Shown in pieces: positions 8,680 to 18,417 of a DNA stretch of 64,000 bases (its first letter is position 1; each line of letters begins with the position of its first letter). Under the pieces are notes generated by a model. The model was given only the letters and a program-made list of their open reading frames with translations. It searched no databases and was not told the origin of the DNA. Made by a program: the position numbers and the translations under genes. The DNA is from Algoriphagus taiwanensis (GTDB lineage: Bacteria; Bacteroidota; Bacteroidia; Cytophagales; Cyclobacteriaceae): NCBI RefSeq assembly GCF_036245645.1, contig NZ_BTPE01000002.1, forward strand, positions 124,001-188,000, given 5' to 3'.

Positions 8680-8708
8680 AAAAAAGGAGGCCAAGTGCCT
8701 CCTTTTTT
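8680..8708. terminator. Bidirectional terminator between convergent genes
   Basis: Stem GGAGGC (8686-8691) pairs with GCCTCC (8697-8702) around CAAGT. A-rich sequence on the left and T-rich on the right make it work in both directions, for the GH109-like gene and for the operon ending at 8707. Confidence 0.9.
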
Positions 8709-9534
8709 ACTTCAATGCCTTTTTAACCAGTTCTTCCAGTTTCTTCCGGTCATTTTTCGCCGAAGACAAATCTACCAGCGCTACTTTTCGAAAATCGATA
8801 GGATGGCTTTCGCTCTGTAAGCTAATATAGCCAGATGCCAGAGGCATTCCATCGACTTTTACTTTGGGGTCTACAGGGGCTACATTTCCTCCTCCGATTT
8901 GAGGTTGGTAATAGCTGATGACAGTGTCTTGTCCTACCAAGTGATGCACTTCTTCACTACCCAACACAATAAAATGAGCCGTCACCCACTGATCTCCATG
9001 GAAGGTTTCCGATTGAGAATTGATGCAGTGAGGAGTGAACAGCGTGTCGGCCATCACGACATTGGTACCGGGGGTACAAAGATTGCAAGTGGTTCTTTTG
9101 TCCTTTCCGTTTCCTCCAAGAAACTGTCCTTCTATCGAAATCGGAAAATCCTGATCCTTGAGCATGGTTTTGGGGTCTTGGCTGTGGAGCATCGCCCCGC
9201 TGTTTCGGATAGCCCAGCCTTCTCCACCGGGGCATTGATCTCCTACAAAGCGGTATTCCACTTTTAGCAAATAATTGGAAAAGGGAGTATTGAAAAAGAT
9301 GTGTCCGTATTGACGGTCAAAGCTGGAATATCCATCGTACCTGACTTTCAACAGACCGTCTTCTACACGAAAAGTATTCGCAAAATTTTCACCAATGTCA
9401 TGGGTTCGGATTTTTATGGTCCAATCGTCAAGGTCTTTCCCATTGAAGAGGCTTATCCAAGTAGGCTCATTTATTTTGGCATATAGTCCAAAAGTAATTA
9501 GCAATCCCAATAACGGAAGGGCTAGTCTTTTCAT
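8707..9534 (-). CDS. DUF1080 (3-keto-disaccharide hydrolase) domain protein
   Basis: A 275-residue secreted protein with an N-terminal signal (MKRLALPLLGLLITFGLYA). The start of the mature domain, WISLFNGKDLDDWTI, is the classic DUF1080 opening, and the concanavalin-like body contains GGEGWAIRNSGAMLHSQ. Members of this family act on 3-keto-sugars or bind glycans; here the role is likely carbohydrate breakdown in the periplasm. Four bases overlap the upstream gene (ATGA at 9531-9534), so the two are co-translated. The facing GH109-like gene works on a similar class of substrate, which suggests a shared job but does not prove one. Confidence 0.85.
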   Translation of the reverse strand: MKRLALPLLGLLITFGLYAKINEPTWISLFNGKDLDDWTIKIRTHDIGENFANTFRVEDGLLKVRYDGYSSFDRQYGHIFFNTPFSNYLLKVEYRFVGDQCPGGEGWAIRNSGAMLHSQDPKTMLKDQDFPISIEGQFLGGNGKDKRTTCNLCTPGTNVVMADTLFTPHCINSQSETFHGDQWVTAHFIVLGSEEVHHLVGQDTVISYYQPQIGGGNVAPVDPKVKVDGMPLASGYISLQSESHPIDFRKVALVDLSSAKNDRKKLEELVKKALK

Positions 9535-10325
9535 TCTTCTTTTCTCATCCTGAGTACTGCCCAGACCGGATAATGGTCGGAATAAGTGACTTGATCCAAT
9601 ACCTTATATTCTACCAGCTCAAACTTCCTGGAGTCATACCAGATGTAATCGATTCGCATGGCTTCCTCACCTGTTCTGTAGGTAGCTTGTTCGTTTCCAG
9701 CTTCTCTGCCAGCTTCTTTCCAGTGAGATGGAATGCTTTTGTATTCTTCTGAATCTGGAGTAAAATTCAAATCTCCCACCCAAATCACCGGTTTATCCAG
9801 GGTTTCCGCATAGGAAATGAGGGAATCTAACTGAGCCATTCTGTTTTCGGTGAATTCATGGCAAAGATGAGTGCCTCCAAAATAGAATTCTTCCAGTGTT
9901 TTCAATTCAGCTTTGACCCAGGCTACTGCACGTGGCTCTCCTCCTGCTGGATTGGGTAGAGGAAGGGTGTGATAGGCTGATCCTTTTTTCGCTAAAAGAC
10001 CCTCGCCATATCCTCCTTCTTCAAAATCCATGGCTTTCCCGAAGTATCCTTTGTAGCCAGTCTCACGGGCAAGTTTGCGCATGAAGTCCAGCTTACGATT
10101 GTAGATTCGTTCAGATCTAAGCGTCATGCTATCTACTTCCTGAAGGGCTACTACTTCCGGCTGATTGAGGATGAGGTAATCAGAAATCAAATGAAAAGTA
10201 CTGTCTCCCTGTTTGTTAGGGTTTTCCCCATGATAGATATTGAAGGTGAGGATTTTGATCTCTTGAGCCGGGCTGAGTTGGATGGTAAAACCCATCATTA
10301 AGAGAAGAAAGAAAAATTGCTTCAT
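9531..10325 (-). CDS. Secreted endonuclease/exonuclease/phosphatase-family hydrolase
   Basis: A 264-residue protein when started at the ATG at 10325, which begins a signal peptide (MKQFFFLLLMMGFTIQLSPA); an ATG nine codons upstream is less likely. The EEP fold is shown by LTFNIYHG, VALQEVD, WVGDLNFTPDSEEY and the final YSDHYPVWA, which supply metal and catalytic Asn, Glu, Asp and His residues. Such exported members hydrolyse phosphodiesters in nucleic acids, sphingomyelin or phosphoinositides. The exact substrate is not visible. It is first gene of a two-gene operon with the DUF1080 protein. Confidence 0.85.
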   Translation of the reverse strand: MKQFFFLLLMMGFTIQLSPAQEIKILTFNIYHGENPNKQGDSTFHLISDYLILNQPEVVALQEVDSMTLRSERIYNRKLDFMRKLARETGYKGYFGKAMDFEEGGYGEGLLAKKGSAYHTLPLPNPAGGEPRAVAWVKAELKTLEEFYFGGTHLCHEFTENRMAQLDSLISYAETLDKPVIWVGDLNFTPDSEEYKSIPSHWKEAGREAGNEQATYRTGEEAMRIDYIWYDSRKFELVEYKVLDQVTYSDHYPVWAVLRMRKEE

Positions 10326-10503
10326 ACCCAAATGTATCAAATTGTATTCCATCCCGACAAGTTTTTTTACAGATACAATTTTTTTTGAATAGGATTGGAA
10401 ATTTCTCCTAATTCATGAGGATATTGGATTCATCGAGGGTAAATCAAAATAAAATTCTCAATAAGTATGGTTTTGTTAAAATTTTAAATGGCTGGAAATT
10501 AAA

Positions 10504-12111
10504 ATGAAAATAGCAGTCAAAATTTTGATTTTTCTCCTTTTGCTTGTGGTTTTGGCAATGGTAGGGGTAGGGTTTTACGCTGAGACCTGGGTCAATTCCA
10601 ATTTGGCCTTAATCATCAATTCAAACGAAGATAGAAAGTATGACCTCAAATTTGAGAAGGCTGAGTTAAACCTCATCGGAAAGAAAATTAAACTGGAAAA
10701 CATAGTTATCGATCCTGTAAGAGAACTGCCTGCCTCCTACATCGAAGGCAAAATGCAAGAGGCGGTTCTCCTCAATGTTGACTTGATGAAGTTGGTTTTT
10801 GATAGAGTAGGAATCATCGAAAAACTTGAATTTATCCATCCCGAATTCATCATCCATCATATCCCGGATAGTCTGAATCAGCATCATTCTGCCAACTCCC
10901 TTCAGGATCTTTTTGGAGATCTTTTGGCAAGGGGGGAAATAAAAAATTTCACATTGAAAAAAGGCTCGGCATCACTTTTAGAAGATGGAAATGAAACTGG
11001 CTTTTTGAAAGATCTTTCCATTTCAGTCAAAGGCCTGGCTACCGATTCTGTTTTGATCAAACAATTGATCCCTTTTCAATTTGAAGAGTTGAATATTGAA
11101 TTGGATAGCCTTTTTTATCAACTCAAAACCGGGCAAAACTTCTTTCTCGGCAATTCATCGATTGATTCAAAATCAGCAAAGATCAAGTTTGAAAATGTGA
11201 TTTTGGAGTATAAGGAAAGTCTTGAATCTGCCTCTCGATCGCTGGATTACCAAACCGATTTGATAAATGTTAGGCTGGACTCCTTGGTATTCTTCGGTGT
11301 AGAGGCAAATACGAATTTCTACTCGGATTTGGACGTGAGAGCTGAAAAGCTACTTGTGGCAGGGCTGACACTTGCAGATTTTCGAAATAAAACCAAGCCC
11401 CGACCAAAGGCTGAATCAAAACCCATGTTTCAGGGAATGATTAAGCAGTTGAAATTTCCTTTAAAATTGGATACACTTCAGATTGCCAACGGTCACATTT
11501 CCTATGGAGAGAACGTTCCTCAAAAAGGGGAGTCTTGGCAAATTCATTGGACAAAACTCGACGGCCTAGTTACTAATCTGACCTCCATTCCAGAGAATCA
11601 AAGTGCATTTGGTCAATTTGAAGCAAGGATTTTTGGCGAAGTAAAAGGTGAGGGTAAGCTTGATTTTAGCTTAAAAGTGCCCTACAATCGGGAAGAATTC
11701 TTTTTGGATGTCAACTTGTCAAATTTTGATATGACAACGCTTAACTCTACGCTCAATCCCATCATGAACGGAGACATCACCTCTGGACATATGGATCGAT
11801 TGAAAATGGTGATCCATGCCTCAGAAACTCAGGCTAAAGTCGATATGATTTTTGATTATAGGGATTTGAAAGTGGAACTGTTTAATAAAAAAGGAAAGAA
11901 AAAGAACATTCTTTCTTCCTCTCTTGCCAATCTCGCTTTGAATCATTCCAATCTCCCCGGAGAAAAAAAATACCTGACGCCATCCTATGCATTAATGCGA
12001 AATAAAACCCGTGGGCCCTTTTTTCTAATCTGGCAAAGCACCAAGGAGGGTATGATGAAAATCGTCCCTGGAGGTGCTGCAAGGTCGCTTTTGGAAGCTA
12101 AGGAGGATTGA
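10504..12111 (+). CDS. AsmA-like/DUF748-like membrane-anchored periplasmic protein
   Basis: A 535-residue protein with one N-terminal membrane helix (about residues 4-26), followed by a long periplasmic region dominated by alternating beta strands. The start (VNSNLALIINSNEDRKYDLKF, first 20 of this stretch) resembles AsmA-superfamily proteins, which form bridge-like hydrophobic grooves and carry lipids between membranes. Assignment to that superfamily is tentative because only the overall pattern is seen. It precedes the PIF1-like helicase by 49 bases, with no functional link evident. Confidence 0.5.
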   Translation: MKIAVKILIFLLLLVVLAMVGVGFYAETWVNSNLALIINSNEDRKYDLKFEKAELNLIGKKIKLENIVIDPVRELPASYIEGKMQEAVLLNVDLMKLVFDRVGIIEKLEFIHPEFIIHHIPDSLNQHHSANSLQDLFGDLLARGEIKNFTLKKGSASLLEDGNETGFLKDLSISVKGLATDSVLIKQLIPFQFEELNIELDSLFYQLKTGQNFFLGNSSIDSKSAKIKFENVILEYKESLESASRSLDYQTDLINVRLDSLVFFGVEANTNFYSDLDVRAEKLLVAGLTLADFRNKTKPRPKAESKPMFQGMIKQLKFPLKLDTLQIANGHISYGENVPQKGESWQIHWTKLDGLVTNLTSIPENQSAFGQFEARIFGEVKGEGKLDFSLKVPYNREEFFLDVNLSNFDMTTLNSTLNPIMNGDITSGHMDRLKMVIHASETQAKVDMIFDYRDLKVELFNKKGKKKNILSSSLANLALNHSNLPGEKKYLTPSYALMRNKTRGPFFLIWQSTKEGMMKIVPGGAARSLLEAKED

Positions 12112-12160
12112 TTTTTGATCGAATGAATGGATTTTAATTCGGGTTTAGTAATTTAGTTGA

Positions 12161-14446
12161 ATGGAAAATTTTTCAACTGATAAGCTTGACCTTGCTGCCC
12201 GATTTGTCAATACCACAGGAGCTCATCTTTTTTTGACAGGGAAGGCCGGAACCGGAAAAACAACTTTTCTGAAAGAGTTAGCGGGCAAAACCCATAAAAA
12301 ATTCGTCGTGATTGCTCCGACCGGCATAGCTGCACTCAATGCCGGAGGGGTCACCATCCACTCTCAATTTCTCTTGCCTTTTGGGTCTTTTTTACCTGTC
12401 AGAGAGCCTGAGGGGAATTATACTGATCGCTTTGGATTTGTGTCCCAACTCACTTTGGCGAGGAAGCATCCCCTAAATCAGATCCGAAGAGATGTGCTCA
12501 AATCCATCGACCTATTGGTAATAGATGAGGTCAGTATGCTTCGTGCAGACATTTTGGATGCGATTGACTATCGGATGCGGAGTGTGAGGCGAAAATTCAA
12601 TATTCCTTTTGGAGGAGTTCAGGTATTGTTTATTGGAGATTTGCATCAGTTGCCGCCTGTAGTGAAGGATGAAGAATGGGCGGTGCTTAAGCAGTTTTAT
12701 GCTTCTATGCATTTCTTTGAAGCTCGATGTCTCAAAGGTGCGGGAATGATCTATCTGGAATTGGACCGGATTTTTAGGCAGCAGGAAGAAACATTTATCC
12801 GGGTGTTGAACCATCTTCGGGACAATAGGCCCACTTTAGAAGATATCCGCCTGCTAAATTCTCATTTCAAAAGTCCGGATGAAATTCGGCAGTTAAAAGA
12901 TTGCATTACCCTGACTACACATAACTACAAGGCAGACGAAATCAATCGTAGGGAACTGAATCTTTTGGCAGAAAAGTCCTTTTTCTACGAAGCAGAAGTA
13001 GAGAAAGACTTTCCTGAAAATCTATTTCCCTTACCCAAAGAAATTGAGTTGAAAGTAGGAGCGAGAGTGATGTTTATCAAGAATGATACCTCCGGCCTAT
13101 CTTCCTATTTCAATGGGAAACTAGCCACAGTTCTGACTCTGGAAGAGGATCAGATTGTGGTGGAAATGGATGGGAGCGGGGAAGAATATGTCCTGAGAAA
13201 GGAGCTTTGGGAAAACAAAAAATACCAGATTAATCCCGAAACCAAAGAGTTGGAAGAAGAGGTGATAGGGACATTTTCTCAATATCCCATCAAGCTAGCT
13301 TGGGCCGTGACCGTGCATAAAAGTCAGGGATTGACATTTGATCGCGCTATTATTGATGTGGGGCAGGCTTTTGCTCCCGGGCAAGTGTATGTGGCTTTGA
13401 GCCGGCTTCGAAGCTTGGACGGTTTGGTTTTAGGGACTAGAATCAGGGAAGATGTCATTTATACCGATCCCAAAGTGGTGGATTTTGTCAAATCCACGGA
13501 TCAGCAAGAAGACCTGCACCAGCTTCTCCTACACCGTCAGGGGTTCTATTTGCAGGATTTGATAGATCAAACATTTGAATTTGAAAGCCTTTTGCAGGCT
13601 TTGAGGCTATTTGCCAAAGAGCATGACAGTTCGATGGAGTTTGAAGATCCTGAAATGCAAAAAGCCATTCCTGAGATCTATTCTCATTTGGAAAAAGAAG
13701 GGGAAAATACCCGGAAGTTCCGCGCTCAATTGATGATGCTTTTGCAGCAAAAGGAAAGGGAAAAGCTTCAGCAGAGATTGGAAAAAGGAATGGAATATTA
13801 TCTGGATTTTCTCAGAAAACCCATCGAAATTATCCTGCTGCAGGAGCTGAAAACCGAGGCGCTCAGTAGAATCAAAAGCTATCAAAATGACCTGAGTGAA
13901 CTGGAATTGGACCTGCTGAAAAAGTACATTCAGATTTCTAGTGTAGGAAAGTTGATTCAGCATATCCTGCATGGAGAGACCACTGGAAAAATCGGTGATT
14001 TTGATCAGGAAGCAGGGAAAATGCGAAAAGAGATGCTGAGCAAGCTAAGAATGGAAAATCCCGAGCTTCTACTTCCAAGTAAAACAAAAACTGGTCGGAA
14101 AAGAGCAAAAAATCCCAAACCATCCCTTCCTTCAGAGCCAAAAGAAAAGAAAGAAGACACCAAGTCCTGGAGTATTCGCCTGTATCTGGAAGGGAAAAAA
14201 CCAGAGGAAATTGCCGAGGAACGGGGTTTTGCCTTAACCACTATCTATGGCCATCTAGCTCATGGGGTACGCCAAGGCTTGATTCCATTGGAGGATTTAG
14301 TGGACCCATCGACTATTGCAGAAATTCGGGCTGTGGCGGGAAAGTATAATGGACTAAAGGAGTACTATGAGCATTTTAACGGCCAATTTGATTATGAAAC
14401 CCTTCGGCTCGTCATTTACAGTGAAAAGCAGGAAAAAGAAGATTAA
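12161..14446 (+). CDS. PIF1/RecD-like DNA helicase with C-terminal HTH domain
   Basis: A 761-residue helicase of superfamily 1B. The Walker A motif GKAGTGKTT is at residues 27-35, the Walker B region VIDEVSML is at 120-127, and the late motif VTVHKSQGLTFD is at about 385. A helical region follows at about 480-640, then a basic linker, and a helix-turn-helix of the HTH_40 type (EEIAEERGFALTTIYGHLA) at about residue 690. Bacterial PIF1 proteins unwind G-quadruplexes and forked DNA with 5'-3' polarity. The HTH tail resembles that of RecQ-type proteins and probably binds DNA. Confidence 0.9.
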   Translation: MENFSTDKLDLAARFVNTTGAHLFLTGKAGTGKTTFLKELAGKTHKKFVVIAPTGIAALNAGGVTIHSQFLLPFGSFLPVREPEGNYTDRFGFVSQLTLARKHPLNQIRRDVLKSIDLLVIDEVSMLRADILDAIDYRMRSVRRKFNIPFGGVQVLFIGDLHQLPPVVKDEEWAVLKQFYASMHFFEARCLKGAGMIYLELDRIFRQQEETFIRVLNHLRDNRPTLEDIRLLNSHFKSPDEIRQLKDCITLTTHNYKADEINRRELNLLAEKSFFYEAEVEKDFPENLFPLPKEIELKVGARVMFIKNDTSGLSSYFNGKLATVLTLEEDQIVVEMDGSGEEYVLRKELWENKKYQINPETKELEEEVIGTFSQYPIKLAWAVTVHKSQGLTFDRAIIDVGQAFAPGQVYVALSRLRSLDGLVLGTRIREDVIYTDPKVVDFVKSTDQQEDLHQLLLHRQGFYLQDLIDQTFEFESLLQALRLFAKEHDSSMEFEDPEMQKAIPEIYSHLEKEGENTRKFRAQLMMLLQQKEREKLQQRLEKGMEYYLDFLRKPIEIILLQELKTEALSRIKSYQNDLSELELDLLKKYIQISSVGKLIQHILHGETTGKIGDFDQEAGKMRKEMLSKLRMENPELLLPSKTKTGRKRAKNPKPSLPSEPKEKKEDTKSWSIRLYLEGKKPEEIAEERGFALTTIYGHLAHGVRQGLIPLEDLVDPSTIAEIRAVAGKYNGLKEYYEHFNGQFDYETLRLVIYSEKQEKED

Positions 14447-14497
14447 CGCTATCAAGTGAGCAGTCCATAGAATGAATACTAGGGACTGCTTTCCGAC

Positions 14498-16015
14498 TTA
14501 ATAGATTGGTTCCGTCAAAACACTGAGGATCGTCAAAATTCCCTCCTTATAATTCCCCAATCGGATATTTTCATTTGGACTATGCTGATTGTTGTCAGCA
14601 TTCACGGTAGGGATGGTTACAGCTGGAATACCCAAAGCATCCACAAAGGGAGATATCGGAATGGAACCACCCGAAATCCGGATTTGTACCGGTTCCTGCC
14701 CAAAGGCCCTGGACATGGCCTTTCTCAACCAGGCTCCTGTCGGGGAGTCCATGGGAGTCCGGAAAGCCTGATAAGAAATGGACGTATTCACTTTCACAAT
14801 TTTTGGATTGCTCATTCGCTCTTCGTCCGTGGGGTCTTTTTCTACAATATGGAAACCCTGATTTCGGATATGGTCTTTGATCAGGCCAAAAAGCCTTTCC
14901 GGATCCGACTCAGGCACCAATCTCATATCCAATTCTGCCACGGCTAGGTCAGGTACAATGGTTCTGGCTTCCGGTCCTACCCAAGCTGATCGCATCCCCC
15001 GAATATTCAGAGAGGGATATTGAATGCTTTCCTGATAAGTCTGTCCGACTTTGTCGGTTCTTCCCAAGCCCAATCGCTTTTGGATTGCAATCTCATCATC
15101 GGGAACAGCCTGAAGTATTGCTTTCTCTGTGTCCGTTAGATTGATTCCATCATAGAATCCCGGGATAATTACCCGGCCTTCCTCGTCTTTCATGGAAGCA
15201 AGAAGTTGGCTCATCAACAAGGCCGGGTTGGGAGCATAGTTTCCATAGTGGCCGCTGTGTTGGGGTAGTTTTGGACCGTAGGTGGTAAGAAACAATTCCG
15301 AAATACCTCTGGCGCCATAGCTAAGGGTAGGCAGGTTGGAGGTGTGTCTTGGGCCATCCATGATCAGCATCAGGTCAGCTTTCAGTTTTTCCTTGTATTG
15401 GACTACAGCTGCCGGAAGTCGGGGTGAGCCTTGCTCTTCTTCAAAATCCAAAATGATTTTAATGTGGTAATCCGAAGTTAGGCCTTGTTCAATCATCGCA
15501 TCCCAAGCGGTAAGGAACATGGCGAAAGGTCCTTTGTCATCAGAAGTAGATCTCCCGTAAATCCTCCAATCCGGATTGTATTCAGCTTTGAGTCGGTCCA
15601 TTGGGATAATCTCCCAGGTTGCGTCTGCTCTTTGTTGTTTTAGTGTGGGCTGGTAAGGATCATCCTGATTCCATTTGCTCCGATCTACAGCCTGACCATC
15701 GATGTGAAAGTAGAATAAGGCGGTTTTGGTAGCCCCTGCTTGCTTTTTTTCTGACAAAAGCAAGGGGATGCCTCCTGTATCCAAACGCTCCGAGGTCCAT
15801 CCTCTGCTGGCAAAAGCTTGTTCACACCATTGGATATTGGGTTCGATCTGCTCAGGATAATAGGCGTCATTGGGAATCGAAACCAGTTCGTTGAGGAGTT
15901 GGATACCTCTTTGCCAATTGGCCTCCGTGAGCGTTTCAAGTTGGGATTGGTCAGGAGTCTGGGCGGAAAGGTTAAAGAAAATCCCTAAAACCGGGAGAAG
16001 AATTAGCTTTTTCAT
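14498..16015 (-). CDS. M20-family metallopeptidase (dipeptidase), secreted
   Basis: A 505-residue protein. The ATG at 16015 starts a signal peptide (MKKLILLPVLGIFFNLSA); the longer frame to 16207 would add 64 residues lacking a signal and covering the preceding terminator, so it is rejected. M20 features are FYFHIDGQ (first metal ligands H and D), YGRSTSDDKG, FDFEEEQGSP-like glutamates, and ISGGSIPI near the end. The enzyme most likely removes amino acids or dipeptides in the periplasm using two zinc ions. Confidence 0.85.
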   Translation of the reverse strand: MKKLILLPVLGIFFNLSAQTPDQSQLETLTEANWQRGIQLLNELVSIPNDAYYPEQIEPNIQWCEQAFASRGWTSERLDTGGIPLLLSEKKQAGATKTALFYFHIDGQAVDRSKWNQDDPYQPTLKQQRADATWEIIPMDRLKAEYNPDWRIYGRSTSDDKGPFAMFLTAWDAMIEQGLTSDYHIKIILDFEEEQGSPRLPAAVVQYKEKLKADLMLIMDGPRHTSNLPTLSYGARGISELFLTTYGPKLPQHSGHYGNYAPNPALLMSQLLASMKDEEGRVIIPGFYDGINLTDTEKAILQAVPDDEIAIQKRLGLGRTDKVGQTYQESIQYPSLNIRGMRSAWVGPEARTIVPDLAVAELDMRLVPESDPERLFGLIKDHIRNQGFHIVEKDPTDEERMSNPKIVKVNTSISYQAFRTPMDSPTGAWLRKAMSRAFGQEPVQIRISGGSIPISPFVDALGIPAVTIPTVNADNNQHSPNENIRLGNYKEGILTILSVLTEPIY

Positions 16016-16093
16016 GGATGATATTTTGGGGAAAATAGGCAAAAGCCCCCCTTCATCCAAGTTCATTTTCTTGAGATTTTCTTTGGGTAAGGT

Positions 16094-16120
16094 CAAAAAA
16101 AAAGCCGCGATTGCGGCTTT
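16094..16120 (-). terminator. Terminator of the SIMPL-domain gene
   Basis: AAAGCCGC and GCGGCTTT (16101-16120) form a stem around GATT, followed on the minus strand by a run of T. It lies five bases beyond the SIMPL stop codon and ahead of the M20 peptidase gene, so the two minus-strand genes are separate transcripts. Confidence 0.85.
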
Positions 16121-16124
16121 TAGT

Positions 16125-16829
16125 TTAGTAGGTGTATTTGACAAAGACTCGCTTGCTGATGGTCTGCTGATCGGGATTAATGACCATTTCCGGGGCAGGG
16201 GCTGCATCAGCCATGACTCTCACATTCATGTCGTATCGTGGTTGGGGAGAATAGTTGGGCTCCATTCCCACATAGAAAACCCGCATTCCCTGGAGTTTTA
16301 AAGTACTGCCAATTAGCAAAGCCCTACTTTCGGCATCTTTTAGCGCTTCCGCCAAAAGGGTGTTTTCCAAAGACTTCCGGGTACTTTCCGCAATGCCAAA
16401 GTGGAAATTGTAACTCATATCTCCGGAAGATTGAATGGCATCGGAGATTTTGTGCAAGTCCTCATTGACTGGAGTAGTTACTATCCGAAGAGTCTGACGC
16501 GCGACGTAACCGCTGTCTCTCGAGGATCCACTTCGATAAATCCGATTTACATCCACGGAGTAGTTGTCAGCGATTAACTGATAGTTTTTGATTTTAGCCT
16601 TTTTCAAGCCTTCAGCTAAAATCTGAGCTTTTTTATTCAGCATAGTTACCGCATCGTTGACACGCAGAGATTTTTCTTCCAGACTGATGGTGAAAACCGC
16701 CTCATCAGGAGCGATTTTCCTTTCTGCATATCCTTCTACCTCGATGAGTGGCACTTGCTGGGTCATCTGCTGCGCAAAGACGAATGAAGAAAGTCCTAGG
16801 AAAAGGGAAAGTGTGAGAAGATGTTTCAT
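16125..16829 (-). CDS. SIMPL-domain (DUF541) periplasmic protein
   Basis: A 234-residue protein with a signal peptide (MKHLLTLSLFLGLSSFVFAQ). The SIMPL domain starts with VEGYAERKIAPDEAVFTISL and includes the repeated helices AEGLKKAKIKNYQ and LEALKDAESRA-like segments. The family forms oligomeric assemblies in the periplasm and has been linked to oxidative stress or outer-membrane integrity, but the molecular role is unclear. The final MVINPDQQTISKRVFVKYTY is usual for the family. No co-transcribed partner is seen. Confidence 0.85.
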   Translation of the reverse strand: MKHLLTLSLFLGLSSFVFAQQMTQQVPLIEVEGYAERKIAPDEAVFTISLEEKSLRVNDAVTMLNKKAQILAEGLKKAKIKNYQLIADNYSVDVNRIYRSGSSRDSGYVARQTLRIVTTPVNEDLHKISDAIQSSGDMSYNFHFGIAESTRKSLENTLLAEALKDAESRALLIGSTLKLQGMRVFYVGMEPNYSPQPRYDMNVRVMADAAPAPEMVINPDQQTISKRVFVKYTY

Positions 16830-16914
16830 ATGAATATTAGTTTGCCTTGTTCCAATTCAAAAGCCGCTCCATTTAAGTTAAATACGGCTGAATTTTAGAG
16901 TTTTTAAGACTTGT

Positions 16915-17886
16915 TTATCTCAAATTCCACTCCAAATATTCCAAAGTGCTGATTTCTGGGCCACCACCACGATTAGCCGATCCTGCCTGAACCCATATTT
17001 TTCCATCTAAAAATGCTGCGCCTGTGCCGTGTCTGCCTTGATTCAGATTTGGAAGTTTACTCCAGGTGTGAGTGCGGGTGTCGAGCACTTCCACCTCGGA
17101 ATGAGCTGGGACTTGAACTCCGCTTTCTCCGTTCAGCACGATCAGATAAGGACCGATTCCCAAGTTGGAATTGCCGGCACGTTCGGTTGGAATTCCGTTT
17201 TCGATAGTGTGCCAAGTCTTGGTTTTGAAGTCGTAGTAGTCCACTTCTTTGATGGTGGTGTCTATGACTCGGTTGTTTTTTGCATTGGAAGTTCTCCCAC
17301 CGGCGAGGTATAAACGGTCTCCTACTATTGCTGCACTGATATGGTCTCGGGCTCTAGGAGCATCAGAAAGTGAAGTCCATTTGCCGGTTTTTGGGTCAAG
17401 TTCATCAAACCACGAGACGAAACCGTCATAGTGCCCATCCTGAATGCCGCAGACCATATAGATTTTATCGTTTCTTACAAAAACCCCCGCTGAGCCTCTA
17501 GTCCGACCTTCGGGGAGGGTCGGTCCATCTCGCCAGGTTTTGGTCTTTGGGTTAAAGATCAGAATGTTGGGGATCGGGGTTTCGTGGGGATAACCTCCAG
17601 TGAGTGCTCCCACTACCCATATTTCTCCATCGTAGCTGATGGCTTGGAAATGGTGAATTTCCACGGGTGCATCTGCCAGTTTGGTCCAGGTGTTGGTTTT
17701 TGGATCGTATTCTTCCACGGGTCTTTCGCCTCGACCTCCCAAGGAATAAAGCTTTTCATCGCAATCTACGAAGGAGTTTTCATGACGGGGAGTGGCTTCG
17801 GTTTTTGGAGTAAGGGTAGTCCAAGAATCTTGCGCGAAAAGGCTCGAGGAAAGCAGAAAGAAGAGTAGGATTATGCTGGGTTTCAT
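16915..17886 (-). CDS. Secreted Kelch-repeat beta-propeller protein
   Basis: A 323-residue protein with a signal peptide (MKPSIILLFFLLSSSLFAQ) and about six Kelch blades, seen as repeated patterns such as VEEYDPKTNTWTKLADAP, FNPKTKTWRDGPTLP and VLDTRTHTWSKLPNL. Kelch propellers bind ligands; some are sialate epimerases (NanM) or galactose oxidase relatives. No catalytic signature is evident, so the specific role is unknown. Upstream on its 5' side lie the inverted word repeats at 17897-17924. Confidence 0.8.
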   Translation of the reverse strand: MKPSIILLFFLLSSSLFAQDSWTTLTPKTEATPRHENSFVDCDEKLYSLGGRGERPVEEYDPKTNTWTKLADAPVEIHHFQAISYDGEIWVVGALTGGYPHETPIPNILIFNPKTKTWRDGPTLPEGRTRGSAGVFVRNDKIYMVCGIQDGHYDGFVSWFDELDPKTGKWTSLSDAPRARDHISAAIVGDRLYLAGGRTSNAKNNRVIDTTIKEVDYYDFKTKTWHTIENGIPTERAGNSNLGIGPYLIVLNGESGVQVPAHSEVEVLDTRTHTWSKLPNLNQGRHGTGAAFLDGKIWVQAGSANRGGGPEISTLEYLEWNLR

Positions 17887-17896
17887 AGGATTTTCT

Positions 17897-17924
17897 ATTT
17901 CGGATATGGGATTTCGGATTTCGG
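17897..17924 (-). repeat. ccgaaatc-type word repeat (inverted copy)
   Basis: The text atttcggatatgggatttcgg continues with another atttcgg, so this is the reverse complement of the ccgaaatcc word. Together with the direct copies at 18418-18445 it brackets the four-helix-bundle gene in inverted orientation. Confidence 0.6.
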
Positions 17925-18027
17925 TACTGCTTCAAGCAGATTTACTTTTTCAAGTGATTGATTTTAAATAATTTAAATATTCTTTTTTTCAATTTTTTCA
18001 AATCTATAATCTTAAAATCAAATCCCT

Positions 18028-18393
18028 ATGAAAGAGCAATTGAAAATCCGGTTCAAAAAATTCGCTTTAAGTATAATTCAACTTTGTGATACGCTCCCTA
18101 GAAGAAACGCAACTTTTACAATAAGTAATCAGATTATCAGATCATCGACATCTATGGGAGCAAACTACAGGTCTGCACTACGTGGTCGATCTACTGCTGA
18201 ATTCCTATCTAAATTGGGTATTGTCGAAGAAGAATCCGATGAGACCTTGTATTGGCTTGAATTGATCTCAGATTCTGGTTTGGCTAGTAAAGAGCAAATA
18301 GAGCAACTTTGGAAAGAATGCAATGAATTATTGGCGATTGTTGTCTCTACGATCAATACCACTCGCAAAAACCAGAAAAACTCAAAGTCTTAG
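18028..18393 (+). CDS. Four-helix-bundle protein, 23S rRNA-intervening-sequence (IVP) family
   Basis: A 121-residue all-helical protein. The family signature is SNQIIRSSTSMGANYRSAL at about residues 31-50, with the later pattern LGIVEEESDETLYWLELI. This family was named for ORFs in intervening sequences of 23S rRNA in Leptospira and Coxiella, but most copies stand free in the genome and their role is unknown. This copy is bracketed by inverted ccgaaatc words (17897-17924 and 18418-18445), and its stop codon lies inside the loop of a terminator hairpin. It is the only plus-strand gene between minus-strand neighbours, which fits an inserted cassette. Confidence 0.85.
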   Translation: MKEQLKIRFKKFALSIIQLCDTLPRRNATFTISNQIIRSSTSMGANYRSALRGRSTAEFLSKLGIVEEESDETLYWLELISDSGLASKEQIEQLWKECNELLAIVVSTINTTRKNQKNSKS

Positions 18394-18411
18394 TAATCAA
18401 CTTTGAGTTTT
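18377..18411 (+). terminator. Terminator overlapping the end of the IVP gene
   Basis: An 11-base-pair stem, AAAACTCAAAG with CTTTGAGTTTT, has the TAG stop codon of the gene in its loop. The stem's A and T ends make it effective in either direction. Confidence 0.8.
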
Positions 18412-18417
18412 ATCAGA

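Noticed and set aside
16016..16207. N-terminal extension of the M20 peptidase
   Set aside because: The shorter protein starts with a good signal peptide, and the extension covers the neighbouring gene's terminator.
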